64,000 bases of DNA from Streptomyces sp. NBC_01231 (GTDB taxonomy: Bacteria; Actinomycetota; Actinomycetes; Streptomycetales; Streptomycetaceae): assembly GCA_035999765.1 (NCBI GenBank), contig CP108521.1, positions 5,580,001-5,644,000 of the forward strand, in the 5' to 3' direction. The notes under the pieces are model-generated. The model made no database searches, was not told where the DNA came from, and worked only from the letters and a program-made list of their open reading frames with translations. The first letter of the stretch is position 1; every line of letters starts with the position of its first letter. The translations under genes and the position numbers were made by a program. Positions 34,890 through 43,870 of the stretch are shown piece after piece.

Positions 34890-35647
34890 ACCGCCAGGCA
34901 CAGGCGGCGGTCCTGTTTCTGCTCGGCGCGGCCCTCCTGCACGCGGGCCTCACCGACCTCTACCTGCGCTACGTCAAGGCCGGCCTGCGCCCGATGCTGC
35001 TGGCCTCCGGCGTCGTACTGATCGCGGCGGCCCTGGCGACGGTCTGGTACGAGTGGCGGGCGAAGAAGGATCCCCACCCGGACCACCAGGCGGACCACGC
35101 GGACCACGCGGAGCCCGCAGAGCACGCGGGTCACACCCACCGCGAACCCCGTGTCTCCTGGCTTCTCGTCCTCCCGCTCCTCGCCCTGATCCTGGTCGCG
35201 CCCCCGGCCCTCGGCTCCTACAGCGCCCTGCGTGCCGGTACGGCCCTGCAACAGCCGTACGGCTACGCGGATCTCCCCGCCGGCGGCACCCTGCGCCTGA
35301 GCCTGGTCGACTACGCGGGCCGCGCGATCTACGACCGCGGCCGTTCCCTGGAGGGCCGGCAGATCAAGGTCACCGGCTTCGTCGCGCTGGACCACTCCGG
35401 CTCCCCCTACCTGGTCCGCATGGCCCTCAACTGCTGTGCCGCCGACGCGCAGCCGGTGAAGATCGGCCTGACCGGCCGGATCCCCCCGGTTCTGCAACCG
35501 GACACCTGGCTCGAGGTCACCGGCACCTACACCGCCCGCCGCACCAAGGACCCGGTCAACCACGGCCCGATCCCGTATCTCGACGTCACGGCCGCCAGGC
35601 CGGTCCCGACACCGCAGGACCCGTACGACGAGAGCTGGAACAACTGA
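34886..35647 (+). CDS. TIGR03943 family membrane protein
   Basis: 253 residues. Two N-terminal transmembrane helices, a histidine/aspartate-rich cytoplasmic or loop segment (HPDHQADHADHAEPAEHAGH, about 67-86), a third helix (WLLVLPLLALILVAPPALG), then an exoplasmic domain with RMALNCCAADA. The histidine stretch suggests metal binding; the two-gene unit may handle a divalent metal or act in envelope assembly. Inference only. Confidence 0.85.
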   Translation: MNRQAQAAVLFLLGAALLHAGLTDLYLRYVKAGLRPMLLASGVVLIAAALATVWYEWRAKKDPHPDHQADHADHAEPAEHAGHTHREPRVSWLLVLPLLALILVAPPALGSYSALRAGTALQQPYGYADLPAGGTLRLSLVDYAGRAIYDRGRSLEGRQIKVTGFVALDHSGSPYLVRMALNCCAADAQPVKIGLTGRIPPVLQPDTWLEVTGTYTARRTKDPVNHGPIPYLDVTAARPVPTPQDPYDESWNN

Positions 35648-35696
35648 CGGGCGCCCGAGCTCTCAGTCCCTCAGTCCTCAACCCCGTCTGTCCTCG

Positions 35697-37079
35697 TCAG
35701 TCCTCGTCGGTCCCGTCCTCGGCTTCCTCTTCGCTGCCCTTGTCTTTGCCGGTGTTCGGCTCAGGCGGTTGCTTCTCGCTCTTGTCCCCTCCCTCCGGGG
35801 ACGCGATGGGGGAGGGCACTGTGGGAGAGGGCGCGGTGGGGAAGGACGCTGTGGGGGAGGGCACGGTGGCGGAAGGCTCGGATGCGTCTGGCAGCGCGGC
35901 CTCCGTGGCCGGGGCGGCGCTCGGCGTCGAGGCCGGCGTGATGGCGGGGGCCGTCGTGTCCGGGGTGTCGTCGGCCGGGGTATCCGCGGTACTGCGGCCC
36001 GGCGCGAACCAGAGCATGCCGGCGACCATCGCGGCCAGGAACACCACCGCCGCCGCGATCAGCCCGCCCGCTCTCGACCGCCGCGGGCGCCGGTCCGCCC
36101 GTCGGGTGGCCGCCGGCAGCGCGTACGTCGTAGGGGGCCCGGTCTCGGCGCGGAACCCTCGCGCGGGGCCGCCCGTAGCACGGGATGCGGCAGGCGTAGG
36201 CGTGCGCGTGTGCCTCGGTCCCGGTGTCGGCATCCGCGTGGGCGCGGGTTCGGGCAGTGGTTCGGACCGTCCCTGCCACGCCCCGCCGCCGAACCACTCG
36301 GCGACTTGCTGTGCGGTCGGCCGGTCCGCGGGCTGCTTGGCGAGGAGCCCGAGGAGGTAGTTCTCGAAGGCGGGCGGGATCAGCACGCCGAGTTGCCGGG
36401 GCGGTACGGGGGCGTTGTCGAGGTGCTGGTGCAGGATCGCGACCGCGGTGTCGGCCTGGAACGGCGGGCGTCCGGTGAGGAGTTGGTACAGCACACAGCC
36501 CAGCGCGTACACGTCGCAGGCCGGTCCGGCGGGTCGGCCGAGGGCCCGCTCGGGGGCGAGATAGAGGCTGGTGCCGACGATCTGCCCGGTGGTGGTGAGT
36601 GCGCCGGACGGGTCGTCGACGAAGCGGGCGATGCCGAAGTCACCGATCTTCAGGGTGCCTTCGGCGTCCTGTAACAGGTTGGCGGGCTTGATGTCGCGGT
36701 GCACGATGCCCTGCTGATGGGCTGCGGCGAGCCCGTCGGCGGCCTGGGTGGCGATCCGGGCCACCTGCTCGGCGGGCAGCGGTCCGCCCTTGCTGAGACG
36801 GCCGGCGAGGCTGTCGCCCTCGACCAGTTCCATCACGAGGAAGAGGCGTCCGTCGAACTCGCCGAAGTCGTACACCCCCACCACGTAAGGGTGGTTGAGC
36901 CGTCCGGCGGTCTGGGCCTCCAGCCGGAAGCGGGAGGTGGCCGTGGGGTCGGAGTCGTGGGGGAGGAGCAGCTTGACGGCCACCGTCCTGCCGAGCGTCT
37001 CGTCGTAGCCCCGCCAGACCTCTCCCATCGCACCGCGACCGATCGGATCCTGCAGCCGGTATCGGCCCGCAATCAGCAC
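35697..37079 (-). CDS. membrane serine/threonine protein kinase (second)
   Basis: About 460 residues. Kinase about 5-265 with IGRGAMGEVWRGYDE, TVAVKLLLP, HRDIKPANLL, DFGIARF and APERALGRP; then a linker, one transmembrane helix (GLIAAAVVFLAAMVAGMLWF) and a low-complexity, Ser/Pro/Glu-rich extracellular tail without PASTA domains. Start GTG 37079 (VLIAGRYRLQD) preferred because GAGGA lies 9 bases upstream and kinases of this type begin so; the frame is open to GTG 37133. The stop lies in a run of TCCTCGTCAG-like repeats (35660-35725). Confidence 0.87.
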   Translation of the reverse strand: MLIAGRYRLQDPIGRGAMGEVWRGYDETLGRTVAVKLLLPHDSDPTATSRFRLEAQTAGRLNHPYVVGVYDFGEFDGRLFLVMELVEGDSLAGRLSKGGPLPAEQVARIATQAADGLAAAHQQGIVHRDIKPANLLQDAEGTLKIGDFGIARFVDDPSGALTTTGQIVGTSLYLAPERALGRPAGPACDVYALGCVLYQLLTGRPPFQADTAVAILHQHLDNAPVPPRQLGVLIPPAFENYLLGLLAKQPADRPTAQQVAEWFGGGAWQGRSEPLPEPAPTRMPTPGPRHTRTPTPAASRATGGPARGFRAETGPPTTYALPAATRRADRRPRRSRAGGLIAAAVVFLAAMVAGMLWFAPGRSTADTPADDTPDTTAPAITPASTPSAAPATEAALPDASEPSATVPSPTASFPTAPSPTVPSPIASPEGGDKSEKQPPEPNTGKDKGSEEEAEDGTDED

Positions 37080-37296
37080 CTGTTCGTCATCCTCATGCCG
37101 TAAGACGTGTCGATGGCCGCAGGCCGAACTCACCGCGCTACGTGGGGTGGTGGTCGTGGGGGGTGCCGCAGCCGCCTCAGCGTACCGGCTGCCGCGGCCT
37201 CGTCATGACCGTCGACTCTGGAGATCTGACGGACCGTCAGATATGGTCGCCTCGCCGGTCTGCGCCGGGCGGTGCCTAGTCGAAGGGGTGAGTGCC

Positions 37297-37797
37297 ATGG
37301 AGACCCGACCCGAGTGCGCGCGACCGCAGGGGACCCCCCGCTGGGTCGCGCTGTTCTACCGACCGGACAAGGCATCCTGGCAGGTGGGCGCGGAGTCGCC
37401 CGACCGCTCACCCGTCCTCTACGCGCTGGGCGAGATGACCCAGACCCTCCGGGCCCGAGGTGACGAGGTGACCGTCGCGCTGTGGGGCCCGAAGAACGAG
37501 GACTGGCACCGCTACGACGCCTCCGCCACGCCTGTCACTTTGGCCACTTCGGCCGCCTCGGTCACGGCTTCGCAACCGACGCCCGCCGCCGCCGAGGAAA
37601 CCAAGAAGGAACCCACCAAGCTCGCCGAGCGCATGCACGACCGTCGGCACCAGGCACTCATGGCGGGCCTGAGCAAGGCGGGCCTCTACGATCTCGCGCC
37701 GGACGACGTGACAGCCGTACGGACCCTCGTCGACCGACTGGACGAGACCACGGTCCGCACCCTCGCCAACTGGCTCGCCACCGCGGCGGAGCGCTAG
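37297..37797 (+). CDS. conserved hypothetical protein, 166 aa
   Basis: Soluble protein with GTPRWVALFYRPDKASWQVG near the N-terminus, an alanine/threonine-rich linker (about 75-100), and a helical C-terminus (KLAERMHDRRHQALMAGLSK ... LVDRLDETTVRTLANWLATAAER). No family recognised. AAGGGG precedes ATG 37297. Ends at a strong hairpin. Confidence 0.65.
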   Translation: METRPECARPQGTPRWVALFYRPDKASWQVGAESPDRSPVLYALGEMTQTLRARGDEVTVALWGPKNEDWHRYDASATPVTLATSAASVTASQPTPAAAEETKKEPTKLAERMHDRRHQALMAGLSKAGLYDLAPDDVTAVRTLVDRLDETTVRTLANWLATAAER

Positions 37798-37805
37798 TGC
37801 CCGTC

Positions 37806-37860
37806 GCCTTTCCGGGTTCCGGAGCTGCTGCGGGACGGGCTCCGCGGGGCACGGAAAGGC
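37806..37860 (+). terminator. terminator after the 166-aa protein
   Basis: GCCTTTCCG (37806-37814) pairs with CGGAAAGGC (37852-37860); CGGAGC/GCTCCG nests inside. Also faces the stop of the convergent WD40 gene. Confidence 0.7.
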
Positions 37861-37973
37861 CCGACCGCTGGCGACGGGGGATGCACCAGCGATCGGGCTA
37901 TGGCCAACACTAACAACGCCGCATGTCCGTCGGGAGCCGACTCCTGACCCGTATCGAGAAGTTGTGATCGGGA

Positions 37974-40900
37974 TCACGTACCGCACGGGGGGTCGTACGA
38001 GAGGCGTGGCAGGTACTCGTGCCACTTCTCCGGCGTCAGTACCCCCCGCGTGGACGAGCAGATACGGCGAATGGCCTCGTCGGTGTCCAGGTCCCAGAGC
38101 CGGACGGTGTCGGTCCCGCTCGACACTCCGAGCATGTGGCTCTTCGGACTGAAGGACAGGAAACCGCCGGTCTTGGCGTTCGGGCTCATCGACTGGCCGA
38201 TCGGAGAGGCGTCGGAGGGGCGGGCGACGTTCCAGAGCCGGACCGTGTTGTCGTTGCCGCCGCTGGCCAGGGTGCGGTCGTCCTGGCTGAACGTCAGCGA
38301 GACGACCGCTTCGGTGTGGCCGGTGAGGGGGGAACCCAGCCGGGTCGCCTTCCGGGGGTCGGTGACGTCCCAGAGCCGGACCGTGCCGTCGTCGCTGCCG
38401 CTGGCCACCGTATGGCCGTCCGGACTGTAGGCGAGCACGTTGATGGGGCCGAGGTGCCCCCGGAGAGGCGCGCCGAGGCGGGCGGCATGACGGGGGTCGG
38501 CGACGTTCCAGAGCCGGACGGTGCCGTCCGCGCTGGCGCTGGCCAGCGAGCGACTGTCCGGGCTGAAGACGAGGGAGTTGACGTAGCCCGTGTGACCGGA
38601 GAGAGGCTTGCCGAGCGGACGCGGACGGGACGGGTCGCTGACGTTCCACAGCTGAATGGTGCGTTCGTCATGGGCGGTTGCCAGCGTGCGCCCGTCGGGA
38701 CTGAAGGCCAGCGCGGCCACGATCCGTGTCCGCAGCGCGAGGGGCGGACCGTAGGAGACCGGCCGAGCCGGGTCGGTGACATTCCACAGCCGCACCGAGC
38801 GTCTTCCGGTCTGCACCGCGAGTGTGCGGCCATCGGGGGAGAAGGCCGGCACACGCGCCTCACCCTCCCCGGGCTTGAAGGGTTCGCCCAGCAACACGGG
38901 CCGGTTGGGATTGCCCACGTTCCACAACCGGATCTTTCCGTCGAGCGCGACCGTGACGAGCACCTGCCCGTCCGGGCGGAACGCTCCGACGCCGCCGACC
39001 ATGTCCGATGTCGGTATCGACCACAGGCGGACGGTGTTGTCACCACTCCCGGTGGCGAGGGTCCGGCCGTCGGGGCTGAAGTCCAGGGCGTACATCTCGC
39101 CGTTGCTCCCCGCGAGCGGCTCGCCGACCTGCGAGGGGTATGCCGGATCGGTGACGTTCCACAGGCTCGCCGTACTGTCCTCGCTGGCGGCGGCGAGCGT
39201 GGTTCCGTCAGGGCTGAACGCCACGGACCAGATGGGACCGGTGTGGCCGGTGAGCGGCGTGCCGAGCGGCGCCGCGTGCCGGGGGTCGGCGACGTTCCAC
39301 AGCCGGACGGTGTTGTCCGCGCCGCCGCTGGCGAGGGTCCGGCCGTCCGGGCTGAACGCCACGGAGTGCACCAGGTCGGTGTGGCCCCTCAGCACCCTGT
39401 CGATCGGCACCGGATGACGCGGATCGGCCGTGTCCCACAGCCTGATCGCGTCGTCGTCGCCACCGGCGGCCAGCGTCCGGCCGTCCGGGCTGAACGCCAC
39501 GGTGCGCACGGCGTCGGTGGGACTGGTCAGCGCGCCGATCGGCTTCGGTCGGCGCGGGTCGCCCACATTCCACAGGCGTACGGTCTGATCATCGCCGGCG
39601 GAGGCCAGAGTCCGCCCGTCCGGACTGAAGGCGATCAGGTAGATCGTGCCGTCATGGCCGGTCAGGGGTGCGCCGAGCGGCCGCGGGTGGCTGGGGTCCC
39701 GTACGTCCCACAGCCGTACGGTGCCGTCGTCGGAGGCGCCGGCGAGGGTGTTGCCGTCCGGGCTGAAGACCGCGCTGCTCACCCAACTCCTGTGGCCGGT
39801 GAGCGGCTTGCCCAGCGGCTCGGGTCGGGTCGGCTCGCTCACGTCCCACAGCCGTATGGTGCGGTCGTTGCTGGCGGTGGCCAGGGTCCGCCCGTTCGGG
39901 CTGAACGAGGTGAGGTAGACGGCGCCGGTGTGGCCGGGCATCGGTGTGGCAAGCGGCGCGTTCACGATCGAGATCAGCCGGTTGTTCGTGTCCTCGTCGT
40001 CGGGCCGCAAGTCGTGTGCCACCAGGTCGAGCTGGGCGGACAGCGAGGGATCGGTGTACTGGACGCGGTCGGCCTCGGCGACCACCTGCTCGAACACCGC
40101 CTCGTCGCGCTGCTGCCAGGCGACCACCGCCGCGCCCACGGCCAGCATGGCCAGCACGACCAGCGCCGACACCGCGCCGCGGCCGATCCACACGGTCCGC
40201 CGGCGCAGCCTGACCGAAGCGGCCAGGAAGTCCACCGCGCTGCGGGTCAGGAAGGTGTCACCGGCGGTCTTCGCCCAGCTCTGGGCCTGCTCCAGACGTG
40301 AACCCCGGTAGAGCAGCGACGTGTCACGGTCGGATTCCTCCCAGGACCGGCCGTCCTCCTCCAGCCGCTGGCGCAGCAGATGGTCGCCGCGGTCCTCGTC
40401 GATCCACTCGCGCAGGCGCGGCCAGGCGTGCAGCAGCGCCTCATGGGTGATCTCGACGGTCTCCGCGTCCAGCGTCACCAGCCGGGCCCGCACCAGCGCT
40501 TCGAGCGACTCCTCCGTCTTGCCGGGATCCGTCGACTCCTTGGCCAGCTGCCGCCGTGTGCCGCGCCGCCGGGTGGCCTGGGTGTCCTCGCCGAGCCGGA
40601 CCAGCCGCAACAGCAGCAGCCGCGCGGCCGTCCGTGCCGCCGGGTCCAGCCCCGACCAGGCCCGCTCGGCGGTCGCGGCCACCGCGCCCTGGATCCCGCC
40701 CGCGGCGCGATACCCGGCCAGCGTCAGCCGCCCCGCCTTGCGCCGCTGCCAGGTGGCGAGCAGCGCGTGCGACAGCAGCGGCAGCGCCCCCACGTGGTGC
40801 GCCCCGCGCGGTCCGTCGGCGCTCACCTCCCGCACGATCAGCTCCGCCAGCCCCGGCTCCAGCTCCAGCCCCACCGCCTTGGCCGGCCCGGTCACCGCCT

Positions 40901-42032
40901 CCCGCAACTCCGTGGCGGTGAGGGGGCCGAGCACCATGTGACGGTGCTGGAGCGCGTCGGCCAGTTCGGGGTGTCCGAGGCACTGCTCGTAGAAGTCGGC
41001 ACGGATCCCGAGGACCACGAGCACGGGGGCCGGGCCGGAGCCGGGCGCGTCCGGACCGGCGGGTGTGGACGAGGACGGCGTGGACGAGGACGGCTTGGAC
41101 GCGCAAGGCATGGACGCGGCGTGCAGGACCTGGACGAAGGCCTGCCGTTCGGCCTCGTCGGAGCAGAGGGTGAACGTCTCCTCGAACTGGTCCACGATGA
41201 CGACGGGGCGCCCACCGGACGGCGCCGCACGCCGCGCCCACTCGGCGAACGCCTCCCGCACCGAGCCGGCGAACGCCGGGGACTGAGCCGTGTCGAAGTC
41301 GACGCCGGTCAGTTCGGGAACCCGGCGGATCAGCTCCTTGAGCGGATCGGCACCCGGGACGAGCTGGAGCACGGGACGAGTTGGACCGCTCTCGTCGCTG
41401 AGCGCCCCGTCCCGCACCGCGGTCACCAGACCGGCGTTCAACAGGGACGACTTCCCGGCCCCCGACGCACCCACGAGCATCACCAGACCACCGGTCGGCT
41501 CGGCCGCGCGCAGCTGCGCGACGAGTGCCCGAGTGCTCCGCTCCCGCCCGAAGAACCACCCGGAGTCCTGCTGCCGGTAGGAGGCCAGCCCCCGATACGG
41601 ACACACTCCACCGGCCACGGACGAGGCGCGACCCCGGGCCGACGACTCCTCGCCCGTCTCCGTCTCGGTCTCGGCGGCGGGACGGTCACCGACCGGATCG
41701 GCCACCGCCCGTTCCCACAGCCGCTGCCACTGCCCCAGGTCGTACAGCCCGTTGGACACCGGGGCGGGGCGCGCCCGCCGTGCCTGGGGTATGAGGACGT
41801 GCAGCACCGCGGCGAGAGCGGGGAACTGGGCCGGCACGTTCTTGGCCCGCCGCCAGTCACTGATCCGCTGGGCCGACACCCGCACGGGCCGCCCCCGCTC
41901 GTCGACCCGCCGCAGCCGTACGACCGCCTCGGCGACGCTCTTGAGGGGAGGGTTGCCGGCCTCCTTGTACAACAGCGCGAGACGCTCCGCGAAGGCCGTG
42001 CGTGCCCCTGAGTCGGAACTCAAGGTCTCCAC
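37974..42032 (-). CDS. HTH-nSTAND NTPase with 14 WD40 repeats
   Basis: 1352 residues. Helix-turn-helix-like N-terminus (about 10-85, PVRVSAQRISDWRRAKN), nSTAND1 NTPase (about 145-560) with Walker A GASGAGKSSLL and Walker B VVIVDQFEETF, one transmembrane segment (about 620-645, IGRGAVSALVVLAMLAVGAA), then 14 WD repeats (type FSPDGRTLASGGADNTVRLW) forming two seven-blade propellers. STAND proteins switch on by oligomerising after ligand binding; several act in phage defence or development. No effector domain beyond the HTH is visible. GTG 42032. Confidence 0.88.
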   Translation of the reverse strand: METLSSDSGARTAFAERLALLYKEAGNPPLKSVAEAVVRLRRVDERGRPVRVSAQRISDWRRAKNVPAQFPALAAVLHVLIPQARRARPAPVSNGLYDLGQWQRLWERAVADPVGDRPAAETETETGEESSARGRASSVAGGVCPYRGLASYRQQDSGWFFGRERSTRALVAQLRAAEPTGGLVMLVGASGAGKSSLLNAGLVTAVRDGALSDESGPTRPVLQLVPGADPLKELIRRVPELTGVDFDTAQSPAFAGSVREAFAEWARRAAPSGGRPVVIVDQFEETFTLCSDEAERQAFVQVLHAASMPCASKPSSSTPSSSTPAGPDAPGSGPAPVLVVLGIRADFYEQCLGHPELADALQHRHMVLGPLTATELREAVTGPAKAVGLELEPGLAELIVREVSADGPRGAHHVGALPLLSHALLATWQRRKAGRLTLAGYRAAGGIQGAVAATAERAWSGLDPAARTAARLLLLRLVRLGEDTQATRRRGTRRQLAKESTDPGKTEESLEALVRARLVTLDAETVEITHEALLHAWPRLREWIDEDRGDHLLRQRLEEDGRSWEESDRDTSLLYRGSRLEQAQSWAKTAGDTFLTRSAVDFLAASVRLRRRTVWIGRGAVSALVVLAMLAVGAAVVAWQQRDEAVFEQVVAEADRVQYTDPSLSAQLDLVAHDLRPDDEDTNNRLISIVNAPLATPMPGHTGAVYLTSFSPNGRTLATASNDRTIRLWDVSEPTRPEPLGKPLTGHRSWVSSAVFSPDGNTLAGASDDGTVRLWDVRDPSHPRPLGAPLTGHDGTIYLIAFSPDGRTLASAGDDQTVRLWNVGDPRRPKPIGALTSPTDAVRTVAFSPDGRTLAAGGDDDAIRLWDTADPRHPVPIDRVLRGHTDLVHSVAFSPDGRTLASGGADNTVRLWNVADPRHAAPLGTPLTGHTGPIWSVAFSPDGTTLAAASEDSTASLWNVTDPAYPSQVGEPLAGSNGEMYALDFSPDGRTLATGSGDNTVRLWSIPTSDMVGGVGAFRPDGQVLVTVALDGKIRLWNVGNPNRPVLLGEPFKPGEGEARVPAFSPDGRTLAVQTGRRSVRLWNVTDPARPVSYGPPLALRTRIVAALAFSPDGRTLATAHDERTIQLWNVSDPSRPRPLGKPLSGHTGYVNSLVFSPDSRSLASASADGTVRLWNVADPRHAARLGAPLRGHLGPINVLAYSPDGHTVASGSDDGTVRLWDVTDPRKATRLGSPLTGHTEAVVSLTFSQDDRTLASGGNDNTVRLWNVARPSDASPIGQSMSPNAKTGGFLSFSPKSHMLGVSSGTDTVRLWDLDTDEAIRRICSSTRGVLTPEKWHEYLPRLSYDPPCGT

Positions 42033-42476
42033 CCCTTACTTCTCCCGCGCTTGTATCCGGACCGGAAAACTCACCTTATACGTCTGACCTGCGGTTATAG
42101 ATCCGGAGGGGTACCGGAACCTACTCGCGTGGAGCCGCGACTGGCAGGATCACCCCGTAACAGCGCGGCAACCGGACGTCACCAGGACAGGCCACAGCTC
42201 AGCGCTCGGAGAGACCCCCCACGGCTTGGCGCGTTCCCCGTCGGCACCCGCCGCAGTCACGGGACAGCACCGCCGGTCTCCTCACCCGAGCCCGAGGGAT
42301 CCACCCAGATCCGCCACAGGTCCCCGATCCACGCCCGCCCGGCACGGATGGACGCGTCCGCACTGTCCGGCACCGGTCCCCACGAGGGGAGGGACCGGCG
42401 CCGGACGACGCGTTGTGTCCCCGTGATCCGTTCCGAGTCATTCCCGAGTCATTCCCGACCGGCCCCGAACAACGCG
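42033..42476. other. intergenic region without recognisable gene
   Basis: About 450 bp upstream of the WD40 gene. Open frames exist on both strands but their composition (Arg/Pro-rich, no domain) is that of GC-rich non-coding DNA. Promoters of the WD40 gene must lie at the left end; no box is clear. Confidence 0.5.
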
Positions 42477-42510
42477 CAGACCCGGCGTCCGTTTCCGGAA
42501 GCCGGGTCTG
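42477..42510 (-). terminator. terminator hairpin
   Basis: CAGACCCGGC and GCCGGGTCTG form a perfect 10-bp stem with a 14-base loop, 41 bases past the stop of the gene ending at 42551. Confidence 0.65.
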
Positions 42511-42550
42511 ACGTGCGTTTCACCTGCCGGTATGCGGACCGCCGTGGCCG

Positions 42551-42898
42551 CTAGAGACGGAGCATCCGCTGTGTGACCTCCCGGTACTGCCTCAGCGCGA
42601 GGCGAAGTTCCGTGGACTGCGTCTCGGGATCCCGGTCCTGCCAGCCCTCACGCAAAAGCCGTCGCTGTTCCGCGAGGGCGTCCGCGAGCAGGGCAGCGGC
42701 TTCGTCGAAGGCTCCCTCGGCCTTCTCCAGCGCCTCACGCGGGGTGTCGGCGAAGGCGTTGACGGCGTGTCCGAGACGCTGAAGGATCTTGTCCCGCTCA
42801 CCGGGCGGGAACAGCGTCTCCGGTCCGGGGGCGCGCCGTTCGTCCCGTCCCGAGGTCTTGCCCGCGGGCTGTTGAGCACGCGTCTGGTCGTACATCAT
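42551..42898 (-). CDS. small helical hypothetical protein, 115 aa
   Basis: Almost all helical after residue 35 (RDKILQRLGHAVNAFADTPR, ALLADALAEQRRLLREGWQD), with heptad-like spacing suggesting a coiled coil. Start ATG 42898 has GGAAGG 9 bases upstream. Family not recognised. Confidence 0.6.
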   Translation of the reverse strand: MMYDQTRAQQPAGKTSGRDERRAPGPETLFPPGERDKILQRLGHAVNAFADTPREALEKAEGAFDEAAALLADALAEQRRLLREGWQDRDPETQSTELRLALRQYREVTQRMLRL

Positions 42899-42912
42899 CA
42901 AGTGCCGCCTTC

Positions 42913-42938
42913 CTGTACGTCATGCCTGTACGTCATGC
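42913..42938. repeat. 13-bp exact tandem duplication
   Basis: CTGTACGTCATGC twice in a row, directly upstream of the small helical protein and abutting the long inverted repeat. Confidence 0.6.
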
Positions 42939-42991
42939 CGGACGTTGACTGGCGGCAGGGGGCCGAGCCATGCCGCCAGTCAACGTCCGGC
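42937..42991 (-). terminator. perfect 21-bp inverted repeat
   Basis: Left arm 42937-42957 and right arm 42971-42991 are exact reverse complements with a 13-base loop; the stem carries GACGTTGACTGGCGGC. Located 86 bp past the GntR stop and about 40 bp before the next start, so most likely a terminator; it could also be a regulator site. Confidence 0.65.
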
Positions 42992-43076
42992 AGGGCCCGC
43001 TGTCAACGCGCCGTTCGGTGACCGACGCGGAGAGTGGGTGACCGCGGCCTGATCGCCGACGGCGGAGGCTGGTGTC

Positions 43077-43763
43077 CTAAGCGGTCGCGGTCTCGGTGAA
43101 CTGGTTCGTGTCGAAGAGCTGGTTGATGTGTCCGCCGAGTGCGGACCAGTGCTGTCCGGAGAGGTCGGCGGCGGCGCGGGCGTCGCCGCCGGCGCAGACC
43201 TCCACGAGTCGGTCGTGATGCTCGATGGTGTTGCGGCCACCGAGCAGCGTGGAGAACTTGCGGTAGAGGATCCGGTGGATCTGGGGGTGGAGCTGCTCGA
43301 CGATCCGGCTGAGCACGGGATTGTCCGCGGCGGTGATGGGGACGGCGTGGAAGCGGTCGTCGGCGGCGAGCGCCGCCGTGGTGTCGTTGGCGGCGACGGC
43401 GCGTTCGAAGTCGCGGTTGGCCTCGCGCATCTGCCGCAGATCCTGCTCGGTCATGACCGGTACGGCGGTCTCGACGGCGAGCTGGTCGAGGGAGCGCAGA
43501 ACGGCGAGGGTCTTCTCGACGTCACGGCGGTTGAGGGTGGTGACGCGGGTGTAGACGCCGGGCTTGGCCTCGACCAGGCCGATGTCGGCGAGCCGGGCGA
43601 GCGCCTCGCGCACCGGGGTGCGGCTGAGCCCGAGACGCTCGGCGAGCTCGCTGTCCTTCACCTTCTCCCCGGGGACGAGTTCGCCGAGCACGATGGAGTC
43701 GCGCAGGCGGTCGAAGACCTCGTCACTGAGGAGGCGGCGGGAGACAGGACTGTCGAGTGACAT
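43077..43763 (-). CDS. GntR family regulator (FadR/FCD type) of aspartate genes
   Basis: 228 residues. Winged helix about 10-75 (DRLRDSIVLGELVPGEKVKD, LGLSRTPVREALARLADIGL), FCD domain about 85-215 with metal-type residues (DDRFHAVPITAADN, EHHDRLVEVCAGGD). Placed beside aspartate racemase, symporter and aspartase genes, so a dicarboxylate or aspartate ligand is likely. Its upstream sequence shares the 8-mer CGCAATAT with the symporter promoter. Confidence 0.87.
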   Translation of the reverse strand: MSLDSPVSRRLLSDEVFDRLRDSIVLGELVPGEKVKDSELAERLGLSRTPVREALARLADIGLVEAKPGVYTRVTTLNRRDVEKTLAVLRSLDQLAVETAVPVMTEQDLRQMREANRDFERAVAANDTTAALAADDRFHAVPITAADNPVLSRIVEQLHPQIHRILYRKFSTLLGGRNTIEHHDRLVEVCAGGDARAAADLSGQHWSALGGHINQLFDTNQFTETATA

Positions 43764-43782
43764 ATTGCGTACAGTACATCGC
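43762..43782. promoter_or_regulatory. candidate GntR autoregulatory site
   Basis: Overlaps the gntR start: ATATTGCG (43762-43769) followed by GTACAGTAC, a short dyad. ATATTGCG recurs at 46108-46115 before the symporter gene. Confidence 0.45.
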
Positions 43783-43800
43783 TTCCTCGTGACCGTTCTT

Positions 43801-43870
43801 CACATCGGCTGCTTCACATCGCCTGCTTCACATCGGCTGCTTCACATCGCCTGCTTCGCATCGGCTTCTT
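43801..43870. repeat. 14-bp tandem repeats containing the racemase stop
   Basis: Five units of CACATCGGCTGCTT type (alternating GGC/GCC, the last degenerate). The racemase stop codon (43842-43844) is inside, so its last codons are repeat-encoded. Confidence 0.8.

Noticed and set aside
42051..42554. 167-codon plus-strand frame in the gap right of the WD40 gene
   Set aside because: Arg/Pro/Ser-rich with no RBS or recognisable fold; overlaps a terminator hairpin.
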